Shown here piece by piece: positions 26,841-34,849 of a stretch of 64,000 nucleotides of DNA; position 1 is the first letter of the stretch, and every line of letters begins with the position of its first letter. Position numbers and translations under genes: made by a program. Source of the stretch: Emticicia agri (GTDB taxonomy: Bacteria; Bacteroidota; Bacteroidia; Cytophagales; Spirosomataceae); NCBI RefSeq assembly GCF_004168285.1, contig NZ_SEWF01000006.1:62001-126000 (forward strand), given 5' to 3'. The notes beneath the pieces are model-generated. The model was not told the DNA's origin, searched no databases, and was given only the letters and a program-made list of their open reading frames with translations.

Positions 26841-26848
26841 CAAATCTA
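26841..26848 (-). promoter_or_regulatory. -7 promoter element of the six-gene LytTR operon
   Basis: On the minus strand TAGATTTG is an exact TAnnTTTG match, 22 bases before the first ATG; a TTTAG about 18-19 bases upstream is a weak -33 partner. It marks the operon start at the propeller gene. Confidence 0.6.
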
Positions 26849-26949
26849 TACCGGATATGAAAGCTACTAAATAAGATTATGACAAGGCGATGGAATGATG
26901 GGGTGAGGTGTGGGAAAATACCCCAGTCCCTAAAGGAGTGCTCGTGTCG

Positions 26950-27092
26950 GCGACTGAAAACTTCCACCGTGCAGTTGCCATCTAAAAAACAAAGGAAATT
27001 TATATATGTAAGCCGGACTTAAGTCCGGCATTGTATGCAAAAAAACCTTTGTTACCTTAGACGGCGACTGCACGGCGGACCGTTTCAGTCGC
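26950..27092. repeat. 143-bp multi-segment palindromic element
   Basis: Nested pairs are visible: GCGACTGAAA (26950-26959) with TTTCAGTCGC (27083-27092); CCGTGCAGTTGCC (26967-26979) with GGCGACTGCACGG (27063-27075, one G-T); AACAAAGG with CCTTTGTT; and in the centre an 18-base perfect palindrome (27012-27029). It fills most of the 313-base space between the LytTR operon promoter and the dihaem cytochrome gene; no gene is seen there. Confidence 0.88.
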
Positions 27093-27131
27093 TGATATTA
27101 AGGTTATGAATAATATAACATTTTGAAGAAA

Positions 27132-28202
27132 TCAAGGATTTTTCATTTGTTTAATCCATTCTTTCAGCAGGTCAATACTTTCTTTATGGGTTGTTTTTCT
27201 GCCCAATTCGGGCATCATTTCGCCCGGGTCGGTTGATTCAATGCGGTAGAGTAAGATAGATTCATCAGGTTTACCCGGAACAATATCAAATTTGCGGTTG
27301 CCTGAGCCTCGGCCAGCCGCTACCGGAGTTTTAAGAATACCCATAGCCAATGGGTCTGTTTCATGAATGCTCAGATTTAAGCCGGAGGTCTGGGCAGGAC
27401 CACCTAACCGATGGCAATGTGCACAATTAATATCCAGCCAGATACGGGCTCTTTCGTCGATGCTGCCAGTTTCAGCTTTATTCCAGATAGCTGCTTTGGG
27501 TACTTCCCCGATGGCAGGTAAATCTTGCAGGATTCCTGCTTTTTGCCAGGCTGTTAACTGATTTTCTGTATTTTCAGGCAATCCCCAAGCTCTGTAAGTA
27601 CCATTGAGTTGTCGGGCAGACGGACCAATGGGCGACATCTGTTCGTTACGGTTATGGCAACCCTTGCATTGATTCAGATTCGGGATACTGTACTCATGTT
27701 TTTTCTTTTTGCCGTTCGGGTCAATGTAGCTTACTTCTTTGGTGTCTCCTGCTACTTCAAGATACGCATCGGTTTGTTCATCGTTCCAGACATAAACCAA
27801 GGCTTTCCAGCCATCAGTTTCATGGGTTAATAGTCTGGTTTCCATGATTCTCCGGCCTTTATTTGTATTCCTGAAATCGTTGGGAAAATAAAAAGTTTTG
27901 ATAAGTGTTGTACCTACAGGAAAATCCAATACTTCTTTGTCGTTATAGGTGGCCTTTGTGCCGTCAGGTAATTTAACAAAGCGTAGTTTTTCTGCATAAT
28001 CGCTAAATAGGGGAGTATTGAGCGAAAAAGGCATGATGCCCTTTACAGGTTTTTGTTCAGCTATATTACCCTCAAAGAAGGCATATTCCGAGAGTTTTTC
28101 CTTGGGCATACTTACTTCATTCCCCTTTTGTATCTCTTGCTGATTAAAGGAAGACAAACCAAAAATGCCCAGGGCTATCACTAATAATAAGAATCTTTGC
28201 AT
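27132..28202 (-). CDS. SO_2930-family dihaem c-type cytochrome (TIGR03806-like)
   Basis: ATG 28202 gives the leader MQRFLLLVIALGIFGLSSFN; the frame is open to 28271, but that extension crosses a tandem repeat and carries no leader. The protein has two haem-binding motifs, CKGCH (NLNQCKGCHNRNEQMSPIGP) and CAHCH (DINCAHCHRLGGPAQTSGLN), and family phrases such as LNTPLFSDYAEKLRFVKLPD and GKPDESILLYRIESTDPGEM. It sits 87 bases after the beta-helix protein gene, the same pairing described for TIGR03805/TIGR03806. Periplasmic electron carrier or oxidase of unknown substrate. Confidence 0.88.
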   Translation of the reverse strand: MQRFLLLVIALGIFGLSSFNQQEIQKGNEVSMPKEKLSEYAFFEGNIAEQKPVKGIMPFSLNTPLFSDYAEKLRFVKLPDGTKATYNDKEVLDFPVGTTLIKTFYFPNDFRNTNKGRRIMETRLLTHETDGWKALVYVWNDEQTDAYLEVAGDTKEVSYIDPNGKKKKHEYSIPNLNQCKGCHNRNEQMSPIGPSARQLNGTYRAWGLPENTENQLTAWQKAGILQDLPAIGEVPKAAIWNKAETGSIDERARIWLDINCAHCHRLGGPAQTSGLNLSIHETDPLAMGILKTPVAAGRGSGNRKFDIVPGKPDESILLYRIESTDPGEMMPELGRKTTHKESIDLLKEWIKQMKNP

Positions 28203-28227
28203 TGACAGTAAAAGGTCACGGTGACTG

Positions 28228-28260
28228 GGTGTGGCCGACCAGGTGTGGCCGACTAGGTGT
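28228..28260. repeat. Tandem 14-base repeat (2.4 copies)
   Basis: GGTGTGGCCGACCA (28228-28241) is followed by GGTGTGGCCGACTA and a partial GGTGT, between the beta-helix gene and the cytochrome gene. It overlaps the unlikely N-terminal extension of the cytochrome. Confidence 0.85.
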
Positions 28261-28289
28261 CCCCATATCATTCGTGCTACGCTATATGT

Positions 28290-29471
28290 TTAATCGATTT
28301 TTGCCATTTTCAAACTTTCCAGACTACAATCGTGTGCAGCCGCATCACGGGAAACGTTCTTGAAATTATGCGCTACATCTAAATTGGCAAACGACACATT
28401 TTTATTGTTTTTGATACACAAAACTTTGGCAGAATTTTTCTCATCTACAATGCCATCCCACTGGATATGTGGCACATTCTTACCAAATCGTAGTTTGAAC
28501 TTATACATTTGTCCGAAGCGACCCTTACCTGTAGCTTTCACGTTTTCTCGCTCATAAACATTGTCATGAATATTAATGGCTACCGGATATGGATAGTAAG
28601 TCGGGTCTTTGATAGGGTTTTCGGTAGTAAAATAAGAGATAATACCCGTACTTACCGACTTGTTATTAATAATCTGATTATCGAATATCTCCACATTGTT
28701 TGCCGCTAAAATCAATATACCTGTACCATCAGGTACTTTGCCTACAATATTGCCTTTTGGCGCAAAGTTCGGCAGGTTATTATGGTGGATATTGTTTTTA
28801 TACACACGGGTATAGCCCCCTTTTTTCAGAATCAAGTCAGGTAAATCAAATACCAGAATACCGCCTGTGTTTTCTGTGGCTTCGTTTTCATATACATCGG
28901 CATTGAGCGAGTTTTCAATTTCAATACCTGCTACGTTATGGTATGCCCTTGATTTGCGCACAATGATGTCTTTCGACTGCCCCACATAAATTCCTGCATC
29001 AGAAGCACCAATGGCCTCACAGCCCTCAATCAAAACCTTTTCGCATTGTACAGGATATAAACCATAAGCACCGTTTTCTTTCTTAGGTGTACCTGTCCAT
29101 TCGGTTTTCACGTTTCTGAAAGTAATGCCTTTTACATTCATAGTTTTTACAGCGTCACCTTTGCTATCCTGCACCGTTAAATCCTCAATAGTGATGTTTT
29201 CGGCATTAGAGACCCTGATTCCCTCTGCACCCTCTGTTTGTCCTTTAAATGAAAGAATGGTTTTGTCTTTGCCTTTGCCTTTAATGGTAATATTCTTTTT
29301 ACCCTCCATTGAAAGGCTTGCCGAGAATGTAAAAGACCCTTCGTCTAACTCAATGGTCGAACCATTTTCAGCCATGATAAATTGAGTCTGATAGCGTTTT
29401 TGCACATCCTTCTGGGCAAAAGCTACCGAGCCAAGTAAAAGGAAAGTAAGTAAAAAAGAGGTTTTTTTCAT
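28290..29471 (-). CDS. Secreted right-handed parallel beta-helix protein (TIGR03805-like)
   Basis: Signal peptide MKKTSFLLTFLLLGSVAFAQ. Residues about 50-290 are beta-helix coils with the characteristic spacing (NITIKGKGKDKTILSFKG, RVSNAENITIEDLTVQDSKG, GIYVGQSKDIIVRKSRAYHN, GIEIENSLNADVYENEATEN, TGGILVFDLPDLILKKGGYT). The family is encoded next to a dihaem cytochrome in several phyla and may bind or process a carbohydrate-like substrate; no lyase catalytic set is recognised. An FNR-like box lies 60 bases upstream of the ATG, hinting at oxygen- or redox-linked control of the pair. Confidence 0.88.
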   Translation of the reverse strand: MKKTSFLLTFLLLGSVAFAQKDVQKRYQTQFIMAENGSTIELDEGSFTFSASLSMEGKKNITIKGKGKDKTILSFKGQTEGAEGIRVSNAENITIEDLTVQDSKGDAVKTMNVKGITFRNVKTEWTGTPKKENGAYGLYPVQCEKVLIEGCEAIGASDAGIYVGQSKDIIVRKSRAYHNVAGIEIENSLNADVYENEATENTGGILVFDLPDLILKKGGYTRVYKNNIHHNNLPNFAPKGNIVGKVPDGTGILILAANNVEIFDNQIINNKSVSTGIISYFTTENPIKDPTYYPYPVAINIHDNVYERENVKATGKGRFGQMYKFKLRFGKNVPHIQWDGIVDEKNSAKVLCIKNNKNVSFANLDVAHNFKNVSRDAAAHDCSLESLKMAKID

Positions 29472-29530
29472 GAGAATAAGAGGATTGAATGAACAGACTT
29501 CAAAGTAGGCGGATTTTATTGAGATAAATG

Positions 29531-29546
29531 TTTGATAAATGTCAAA
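29531..29546. promoter_or_regulatory. FNR-like operator
   Basis: TTTGATAAATGTCAAA contains TTGAT-AAAT-GTCAA, one base from the FNR consensus TTGAT-N4-ATCAA. It is between the 3' end of a Crp/Fnr regulator gene and the start of the beta-helix/cytochrome pair. Confidence 0.5.
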
Positions 29547-29563
29547 TAATTTGCGGACGTATT

Positions 29564-30142
29564 TTACTTCTGCCCTCTTACCCGGCTCAATGTTTCGAGT
29601 TTAATGCCCAGGAATGAAGCAAGGTATTTCAGCGGAATGCGTTTGATGAAATCAGGTTTATTTTGCAGCAGATATTCGTAGCGTTGTCTGGCGGAGAGCG
29701 TTTGCAGGATAATCTTCATTTCTTCAATCTGTACCAGATACTGCTCGGCTAATAGTCGCCCCAGTCTTTCTATTTCATGAAACTGATTGTAGAGTTTATG
29801 TATATCCTCGTGTCTGATTACAATCGTTTCGGTATCTTCTAATGTCTGAATATTGGTTAAACTTGGTTTTTGTGAAAAGAAACTATAGGTAGAAACCGCT
29901 ACGGCATTTTCAAAACCAAACCAGGTATTGATTTCATCAGCATTGGCATCTTCAAAGTATTCCCGGACACAGCCTGATATAATGAAGTATAACTCATCGG
30001 AGATATTTCCCTGACGAACCAGAAAGTCTTTTTTTGCGAAATTTTTTTGTTGAAGAAAAGGCATAAGCGCTTCAATACTTTCAGGCGAAAGTGGGTGGAT
30101 TTTCTGGATAAACTCAAGGTAGTTTTCAAACAAGGGAAGCAT
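29564..30142 (-). CDS. Crp/Fnr-family transcriptional regulator
   Basis: A 192-residue protein: cyclic-nucleotide-binding-like beta roll (FAKKDFLVRQGNISDELYFI, ISGCVREYFE), dimer helix (IERLGRLLAEQYLVQIEEMK) and a C-terminal helix-turn-helix (IPLKYLASFLGIKLETLSRV). The ligand pocket lacks the RxE...RS signature of cAMP-binding Crp, and there is no N-terminal Cys cluster as in FNR, so the effector is unknown; many Bacteroidota have such degenerate members. It is divergent from the hydrolase gene at 30252 and may regulate the beta-helix/cytochrome genes downstream. Confidence 0.88.
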   Translation of the reverse strand: MLPLFENYLEFIQKIHPLSPESIEALMPFLQQKNFAKKDFLVRQGNISDELYFIISGCVREYFEDANADEINTWFGFENAVAVSTYSFFSQKPSLTNIQTLEDTETIVIRHEDIHKLYNQFHEIERLGRLLAEQYLVQIEEMKIILQTLSARQRYEYLLQNKPDFIKRIPLKYLASFLGIKLETLSRVRGQK

Positions 30143-30251
30143 ATTGAAAAGAAATAGCTATACAATATTAGTAGAAAAGTGTCAGAAACAATATTTTTTT
30201 TCAACTTTGTAAAATAACTATTTATCCTATACCTTCTCAAAAAAATACTCA

Positions 30252-31169
30252 ATGAAAAAATTGTTTTTAATGCTATTCGCCATGACTATTATGTCTGAAC
30301 TTTTTGCCCAGAACGAAACTATTTTGCTTTATACTGATGCCGCACCGGGGTCAAAAGGGAAGCAGGTACCGGAAGATGCCAAAACTACCGACGGTATTAC
30401 CCGTGTGAAAGACGTAACCCAACCAGCTTTGATTGTGTATCCGGCTAAGAAAAAAACTTCTGACGCCACGGTAATTATCTGTCCGGGTGGGGGTTATGGT
30501 ATTTTAGCTATCGACCACGAGGGTTATGATATTGCCACATGGTTTAACGAAAGAGGCATGACCGTTTTTGTATTAAAGTATCGTTTGCCACAAGAAGAAT
30601 TGTTTGAGAACGACGAGATAAGACCTTTGCAAGATGCTCAACAGGCAATCAGAATTGTGCGGAAAAATGCCACCAAATATGGTATTTCGCCTGATAAATT
30701 AGGTATTATGGGCTTTTCGGCAGGTGGGCATTTAGCTTCTACTGCATCTACTCACTTTACTACTCAGATAGGAGAGATTACCGACCCATCTATCAGTGTA
30801 CGCCCTGATTTCTCTTTATTGATTTATCCGGTTATTACTTTTAATGATAGATTTACGCATTTTGGTTCAAGAGATAACCTGATTGGGAAAAATCCTCCGG
30901 TTGAAAAAATAGAACTGTATTCAAACGATAAACACGTAACTAAAGATACTCCACCAACCTTTTTAGTAAGTACAACCGATGACGGCGTACAACCTGAAAA
31001 CAGCATTGCTTATTTTCTGGCCTGTAAGAAAAATAAAGTGCCTGTAGAAATGCACATCTACGAAAAAGGTGGCCACGGCTATGGACTGAAGAAGAAAGGC
31101 AGAGGCCCTGTAGAGACATGGGCAGCCCGCATGGAAGATTGGTTAAAGGATAGGAAGTTGATGAAGTGA
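30252..31169 (+). CDS. Secreted alpha/beta hydrolase (esterase/lipase-like)
   Basis: Signal peptide MKKLFLMLFAMTIMSELFAQ. The oxyanion motif is CPGGGYGILAIDHEG, the nucleophile Ser is in GFSAGGHLAS, the acid is likely Asp in STTDDGVQPENS and the His is in KGGHGYGLKKKGRG. This is the family of secreted acetyl-xylan or feruloyl esterase-like hydrolases frequent in Bacteroidota polysaccharide loci. The window has no glycoside hydrolase next to it, so the substrate cannot be fixed. Divergent from the Crp/Fnr gene with 109 bases between them. Confidence 0.9.
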   Translation: MKKLFLMLFAMTIMSELFAQNETILLYTDAAPGSKGKQVPEDAKTTDGITRVKDVTQPALIVYPAKKKTSDATVIICPGGGYGILAIDHEGYDIATWFNERGMTVFVLKYRLPQEELFENDEIRPLQDAQQAIRIVRKNATKYGISPDKLGIMGFSAGGHLASTASTHFTTQIGEITDPSISVRPDFSLLIYPVITFNDRFTHFGSRDNLIGKNPPVEKIELYSNDKHVTKDTPPTFLVSTTDDGVQPENSIAYFLACKKNKVPVEMHIYEKGGHGYGLKKKGRGPVETWAARMEDWLKDRKLMK

Positions 31170-31218
31170 GGATTAAGTTTTAAAGAATAGAATTTCTCAA
31201 AATTATTGATTGTGTTTC

Positions 31219-31356
31219 GTAGAGACGCCACGCTGGCGTCTCCAAGGGTCTATGAATAGGAAAGAAATATCTATATTATTAGTACTAAAAATCTCTTCAC
31301 AATTAAGATGCATTGGTAAGGTTAGTCTCGTGGAGACGCCAGCATGGCGTCTCTAC
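31219..31356. repeat. Inverted pair of GAGACGCCA hairpins
   Basis: Two hairpins of nearly the same sequence (AGACGCCA-CGC-TGGCGTCT at 31222-31241 and AGACGCCA-GCA-TGGCGTCT at about 31334-31353) are also placed as inverted copies with flanks GTAG/CTAC. They sit between convergent genes. No coding capacity is apparent. Confidence 0.85.
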
Positions 31357-31376
31357 AAACAACAATTAATTCCTTT

Positions 31377-31943
31377 TCACCCCAACCGCCTTATAATCAA
31401 CCCCTTTACGACCTCATAAAAAACATGGGGTTTCATGGTTCGCCAGTTATCTATCATTTGTAAGGTGCCACCGAAATTGATGTAGGAATCGACATGATAG
31501 CGTCTGAATTCTTCTAAGATAAAATTGGGGAAATTCACAGCAGCTATCCAGCCATCTTCTATGTCTTCATACCATTCTTCGTAGTAATCTTCTTCCCCTC
31601 CATGAAACTGAAAAAGGTTTTCTCCTATCAGTATGTATTGATTAATGCCGTGTTTATTCAGGTGGTCAATGACATTTCTTTTCAGAAACATAATATCGTT
31701 ATGCAGGGTGTCATTCCATTCACCAAACAATTCAATCACTGCATAACGAAGGTCATAATCTGCCATCAGGAGTTTACAGTATAGCGTTTCAGATTCTATG
31801 CTATCCCAGTTTGGGTCAATATAATAGCCGTAAATGGTATCTTCATATTCTATCCCATACGAGCGGCCATAGAAAGGAGATTGCTCATCGTCTTCGGCCA
31901 GATAATATCTTTGCCAGTTATAAAAGGGTTCAATTTCGTGCAT
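31377..31943 (-). CDS. Conserved hypothetical acidic protein (188 aa)
   Basis: A soluble, Tyr-, Asp- and Glu-rich protein with no leader: FYNWQRYYLAEDDEQSPFYG at the N-terminus, IELFGEWNDTLHNDIMFLKR in the middle and EDYYEEWYEDIEDGWIAAVN followed by FEEV-like C-terminal helices. The length and a continuous frame with normal composition support a real gene. Similar proteins occur as orphan genes in Cytophagales, with no known function. It ends close to a pair of GACGCC hairpins that likely terminate it. Confidence 0.7.
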   Translation of the reverse strand: MHEIEPFYNWQRYYLAEDDEQSPFYGRSYGIEYEDTIYGYYIDPNWDSIESETLYCKLLMADYDLRYAVIELFGEWNDTLHNDIMFLKRNVIDHLNKHGINQYILIGENLFQFHGGEEDYYEEWYEDIEDGWIAAVNFPNFILEEFRRYHVDSYINFGGTLQMIDNWRTMKPHVFYEVVKGLIIRRLG

Positions 31944-32031
31944 GTGGATTTGTGTTTTAAAGACAAATTCAGGAAGGTAAGATTTAGTAATCTTATGATT
32001 TTACCTTAGTGTTATAAAGTAGATGAGAACA

Positions 32032-32202
32032 CTATTTATTTTCGTAGTTTTTCAATAATTCTTTGGCAGGTACCTCTTTTACATTACCTTGCTTATCACT
32101 TATAATAAGGGTATCATTATTTAATGCGCTCTTTTCAACAAGCCTTTTTATGGCAAGATTCAATCCAACCATAAATTTTTCACTTAATTCAGTAGATTTC
32201 AT
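32032..32202 (-). CDS. Small protein (56 aa) overlapping a zeta-like kinase gene; candidate antitoxin or partner
   Basis: The frame starts at ATG 32200-32202 inside the 3' end of the kinase gene (14-base overlap) and ends at TAG 32032. The product begins MKSTELSEKFMVGLNLAIKR and continues LVEKSALNNDTLIISDKQGN, then VKEVPAKELLKNYENK; it is highly charged and mostly helical with a short beta turn. Overlap with the kinase implies coupled translation. Small partner genes beside zeta-like kinases often encode the antitoxin, but the order here (kinase first) is the reverse of epsilon-zeta and PezAT. No DNA-binding motif is obvious. Role is inferred from position. Confidence 0.65.
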   Translation of the reverse strand: MKSTELSEKFMVGLNLAIKRLVEKSALNNDTLIISDKQGNVKEVPAKELLKNYENK

Positions 32203-32770
32203 CTTTTTGTTTATTTAATAACGACCAAAAATCGGAATTAATTATTTCTAAATCTTCATTATTCAATTTTTGAGCAATTAACTCAGGTTGAATATCATAA
32301 TTATTAACAATTAACCCATTGTCAACTATTAGTAAATATAGTTTAAAAAGATTTTGAATACCTCTGAAATACCTTCTTTTTATTGTTTCAGCAGGAATAT
32401 TATGTCCACCATTTCTCACTCTTTTTAAAACCCTTTTTTGTACTACTTTTGGAGAAGGCAGCCAAAAGAAAGCTAATGTAACTTCATAACCTTCTGCTTT
32501 TGCTTGTTTTACTAAAGAAACATAACTCTTGGTAGCCAAGGTTGTTTCAAAAGCAAAAGTCAGGTTTTCTGCCATTAAAGTATGAATACGTTGCAGCATG
32601 ATTCTCCCGGCTTCAATTGCCACACTTTCAGGATTGAAAGGAGAAAGCCCGGCTGCAATATTATCGGCATTCACAAACTCTCTACAATTAAGCATTTCAG
32701 GCAAAATCGTATAAGAGGCAGTTGTTTTACCTGCCCCATTACAACCTGCTATGATGTAGAGTTGTGGCAT
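32189..32770 (-). CDS. Zeta-toxin-like P-loop kinase (193 aa)
   Basis: The Walker A loop is GCNGAGKTTASYTILP after a PQLYIIA strand. Family phrases follow: CREFVNADNIAAGLSPFNPE, FAFETTLATKSYVSLVKQAK, LAFFWLPSPKVVQKRVLKRV and RNGGHNIPAETIKRRYFRGI. Zeta toxins phosphorylate UDP-N-acetylglucosamine and block wall synthesis, but this short subfamily is also seen as chromosomal genes with unproven toxicity. It is six bases from the MalY-like gene upstream and overlaps a 56-residue partner gene, so it is part of the purine/sulfur operon transcript. Toxin function is possible, not shown. Confidence 0.82.
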   Translation of the reverse strand: MPQLYIIAGCNGAGKTTASYTILPEMLNCREFVNADNIAAGLSPFNPESVAIEAGRIMLQRIHTLMAENLTFAFETTLATKSYVSLVKQAKAEGYEVTLAFFWLPSPKVVQKRVLKRVRNGGHNIPAETIKRRYFRGIQNLFKLYLLIVDNGLIVNNYDIQPELIAQKLNNEDLEIINSDFWSLLNKQKDEIY

Positions 32771-32776
32771 ATTTAC

Positions 32777-33922
32777 CTACTTCAATTCCAATACTTTCTT
32801 CATTCTGTCAACTGCCTCAACCAACAGACTCATAGGTGTACCAAAATTCAGGCGGATAAAACCTTTGCCATCAAAAAACATTTCTCCTTCCGAAATCCCT
32901 ACGCCAGCGTCTTCTAATTTCTGCGCCAGATTTTCGATACCTGCTTCACGCACATCTATCCATGCCAGATAAGTAGCTTCTAACGGCAGCATTTTAAAAC
33001 CTTTAAATCCATTCATTTCTTTCAGAATGTACTCATGGTTTTTACGCAGATAAGTCAATAATTCCTGATGCCATTCTTCACTATCTCTATAAGCTGCCAA
33101 AGCGGCATAATAGCCATAAGCCGAAACCATCGGCTCAAGGATATAACGCATACTGGCATATTTCGCCCGCAATTCATCATCCGGAATAACCGCAAACGAA
33201 CAACCTAAACCTGCAATATTGAAAGTTTTGCTTGGGGCTAATAAAGTTACCGTATGCTTTTCAGCTTCAGGGCTTAGAGTAGCAATTGAAATATGATTTT
33301 TAGTTTCATCTAAGATTAAATCACAATGAATCTCATCGGCACATATCACAATGTTGTTGGCTACGCAAATATCAACCAAAGTCTGTAATTCTTCTTTCGT
33401 AAAAACCGTACCACCCGGATTATAAGGATTACATAACATAAATACCCTCGTGCGAGGAGTAATAGCAACTTTAATGGCCTCAAAATCTAAAGTCCAACGA
33501 TTGTTTTCTTCTTTCATCGGTACTTTTACCAGTTTCTTTTTGGCAGCAATCGGGGCTTTCATAAATGGGCCGTAGATGGGAACTGTCGTGATTACCTCAT
33601 CGTCTTCATCGCCTACACACATACAGGTCAGTGTAAGACCCGGCACCATACCCGGTAGCCACACCAACCACTCTTTAGGTACTTTCCAGTTGTGTTTTTC
33701 CTCTAAGCGTTTCAGGGTTACTTCAACCAGTTCGTCAGGTACTTGCCAGTAGCCTATAATGCCTTCTTTGGTTACTTTATCTAAGGCATCAAGAATAGGC
33801 GGAGCTGCTTTAAAATCCATATCGGCTACCCACAACGGAATTATATCTTTGCCTGCATATCTTTTCCATTTCACACTATCGGTTTGTGTGCGGTCTATCA
33901 CTTCATCAAAATCGTAAGTCAT
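32777..33922 (-). CDS. MalY/PatB-type C-S lyase (PLP aminotransferase fold)
   Basis: A fold-type I PLP enzyme of 381 aa. Family marks: DRTQTDSVKWKRYAGKDIIP and PLWVADMDFKAAPPI at the N-terminus, LCNPYNPGGTVFTKEEL, CADEIHCDLIL, the PLP-lysine in APSKTFNIAGLGCSF, and the C-terminal Arg in FIRLNFGTP. PatB/MalY enzymes cleave cystathionine or cysteine S-conjugates to homocysteine or thiol, pyruvate and ammonia. Co-occurrence with the SAH/MTA nucleosidase 14 bases upstream fits sulfur-amino-acid recovery. Cytoplasmic. Assignment to MalY or PatB proper is not possible from sequence alone. Confidence 0.92.
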   Translation of the reverse strand: MTYDFDEVIDRTQTDSVKWKRYAGKDIIPLWVADMDFKAAPPILDALDKVTKEGIIGYWQVPDELVEVTLKRLEEKHNWKVPKEWLVWLPGMVPGLTLTCMCVGDEDDEVITTVPIYGPFMKAPIAAKKKLVKVPMKEENNRWTLDFEAIKVAITPRTRVFMLCNPYNPGGTVFTKEELQTLVDICVANNIVICADEIHCDLILDETKNHISIATLSPEAEKHTVTLLAPSKTFNIAGLGCSFAVIPDDELRAKYASMRYILEPMVSAYGYYAALAAYRDSEEWHQELLTYLRKNHEYILKEMNGFKGFKMLPLEATYLAWIDVREAGIENLAQKLEDAGVGISEGEMFFDGKGFIRLNFGTPMSLLVEAVDRMKKVLELK

Positions 33923-33936
33923 GTAACAGTAATAAT

Positions 33937-34746
33937 CTATAGTTGTTTAAGTATTTCTTTTACCAATGTGGCCGAGTTATCAGATGCAATTTTCTTGAAT
34001 GTCTGAAAATCGACCGAGGCTTTTTCGTTGGCTTTGTCGCTGATGCTTCTGATAATCAGAAACGGAATATGCTGTTGATAACATACCTGCGCTACTGCCG
34101 CTCCTTCCATTTCTGTAGCGCTTGCCTGCAATGTTTTTTCAAAATGCCCAACGGCCGTGCTTGAAGTAACAAAGGTATCTCCTGTAACAATAGTTCCGAC
34201 ACTTATGTTTGGCTGAGAGGCTTCTGCTGACATTTTTTGCAGACGTACTTCTTTAGCAGCATTCAAAGCCTGTAATACCAGAAGAGAATCAGAAGAAAAA
34301 TAAAGAGGGTTTAACTGTTTGGTAATAGGGTTTCGCGTAGCATTAGTGCTTAGACCCTCATTAGTTAATCTACCATAGTCATGATAAGTCAAACGATTCC
34401 CAATCACTATATCGCCTTGTCTCAATGATTCACTTATACCTCCGGCAATGCCTGTGAAAATGACTGATTTTGGATGAAATTCTTTGATAATCAATGTAGT
34501 TACCACTGCTGCATTTACTTTACCGATGCCTGTTTCGGTCAGTACTATTTTCTTACCATTCAGCTTGCCTGTTTTGAACTGAAAACCTAAGACGGTTTTA
34601 GTTTTTATTTTACTCATTTGCGATTCGAGCAATTGAATTTCTTCCGGCATGGCGCCTAAAATAGCAATTCGTTGGGCAAATGTTGGGGTTAAACTGGTGA
34701 ATAAAATCAATAATAAGAATATACGGGCAAAGTGAAATAGATTCAA
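33937..34746 (-). CDS. Exported 5'-methylthioadenosine/S-adenosylhomocysteine nucleosidase
   Basis: The catalytic body is clear: RIAILGAMPEEIQLLESQ, ETGIGKVNAAVVTTLII, GIAGGISESLRQGDIVIGNR, VGTIVTGDTFVTSS, the catalytic Glu region in ATEMEGAAVAQVC and the Asp in IRSISDKANEKASVDF. It hydrolyses MTA or SAH, releasing adenine. A leader (NLFHFARIFLLLILFTSLTP, then TFAQ) precedes it, so export is likely, unusual for this normally cytosolic enzyme. The start TTG 34744-34746 is chosen because the open frame upstream, to ATG 34890, runs across an inverted repeat and has no leader character. Adenine made outside could be taken in by the purine permease 12 bases upstream. Confidence 0.85.
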   Translation of the reverse strand: MNLFHFARIFLLLILFTSLTPTFAQRIAILGAMPEEIQLLESQMSKIKTKTVLGFQFKTGKLNGKKIVLTETGIGKVNAAVVTTLIIKEFHPKSVIFTGIAGGISESLRQGDIVIGNRLTYHDYGRLTNEGLSTNATRNPITKQLNPLYFSSDSLLVLQALNAAKEVRLQKMSAEASQPNISVGTIVTGDTFVTSSTAVGHFEKTLQASATEMEGAAVAQVCYQQHIPFLIIRSISDKANEKASVDFQTFKKIASDNSATLVKEILKQL

Positions 34747-34754
34747 AGGTTTTA

Positions 34755-34849
34755 ATATATCGTCCCTACGGGATTTTTTTAGTCCCGTTAGGGACGATAT
34801 ATCGGTAGTAAGAGTAATATTTTTCGAATATTCGTATCCCGTAGGGATA
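34755..34849. repeat. CGTCCCTACGGGA inverted repeat plus a third partial copy
   Basis: Arms 34755-34773 and 34783-34802 are reverse complements with one extra base, forming a long AT-closed hairpin. A shorter palindrome TATCCC-GTA-GGGATA is at 34835-34849. All are inside an open reading extension upstream of the nucleosidase start. Confidence 0.85.

Noticed and set aside
28203-28271. N-terminal extension of the dihaem cytochrome
   Set aside because: Formed by a tandem GGTGTGGCCGAC repeat; the leader lies at ATG 28202.
31210-31419. Plus-strand frame of 69 codons over the GACGCC hairpins
   Set aside because: Coding sense derives from the repeat itself (VETPRWRL and VETPAWRL); no independent support.
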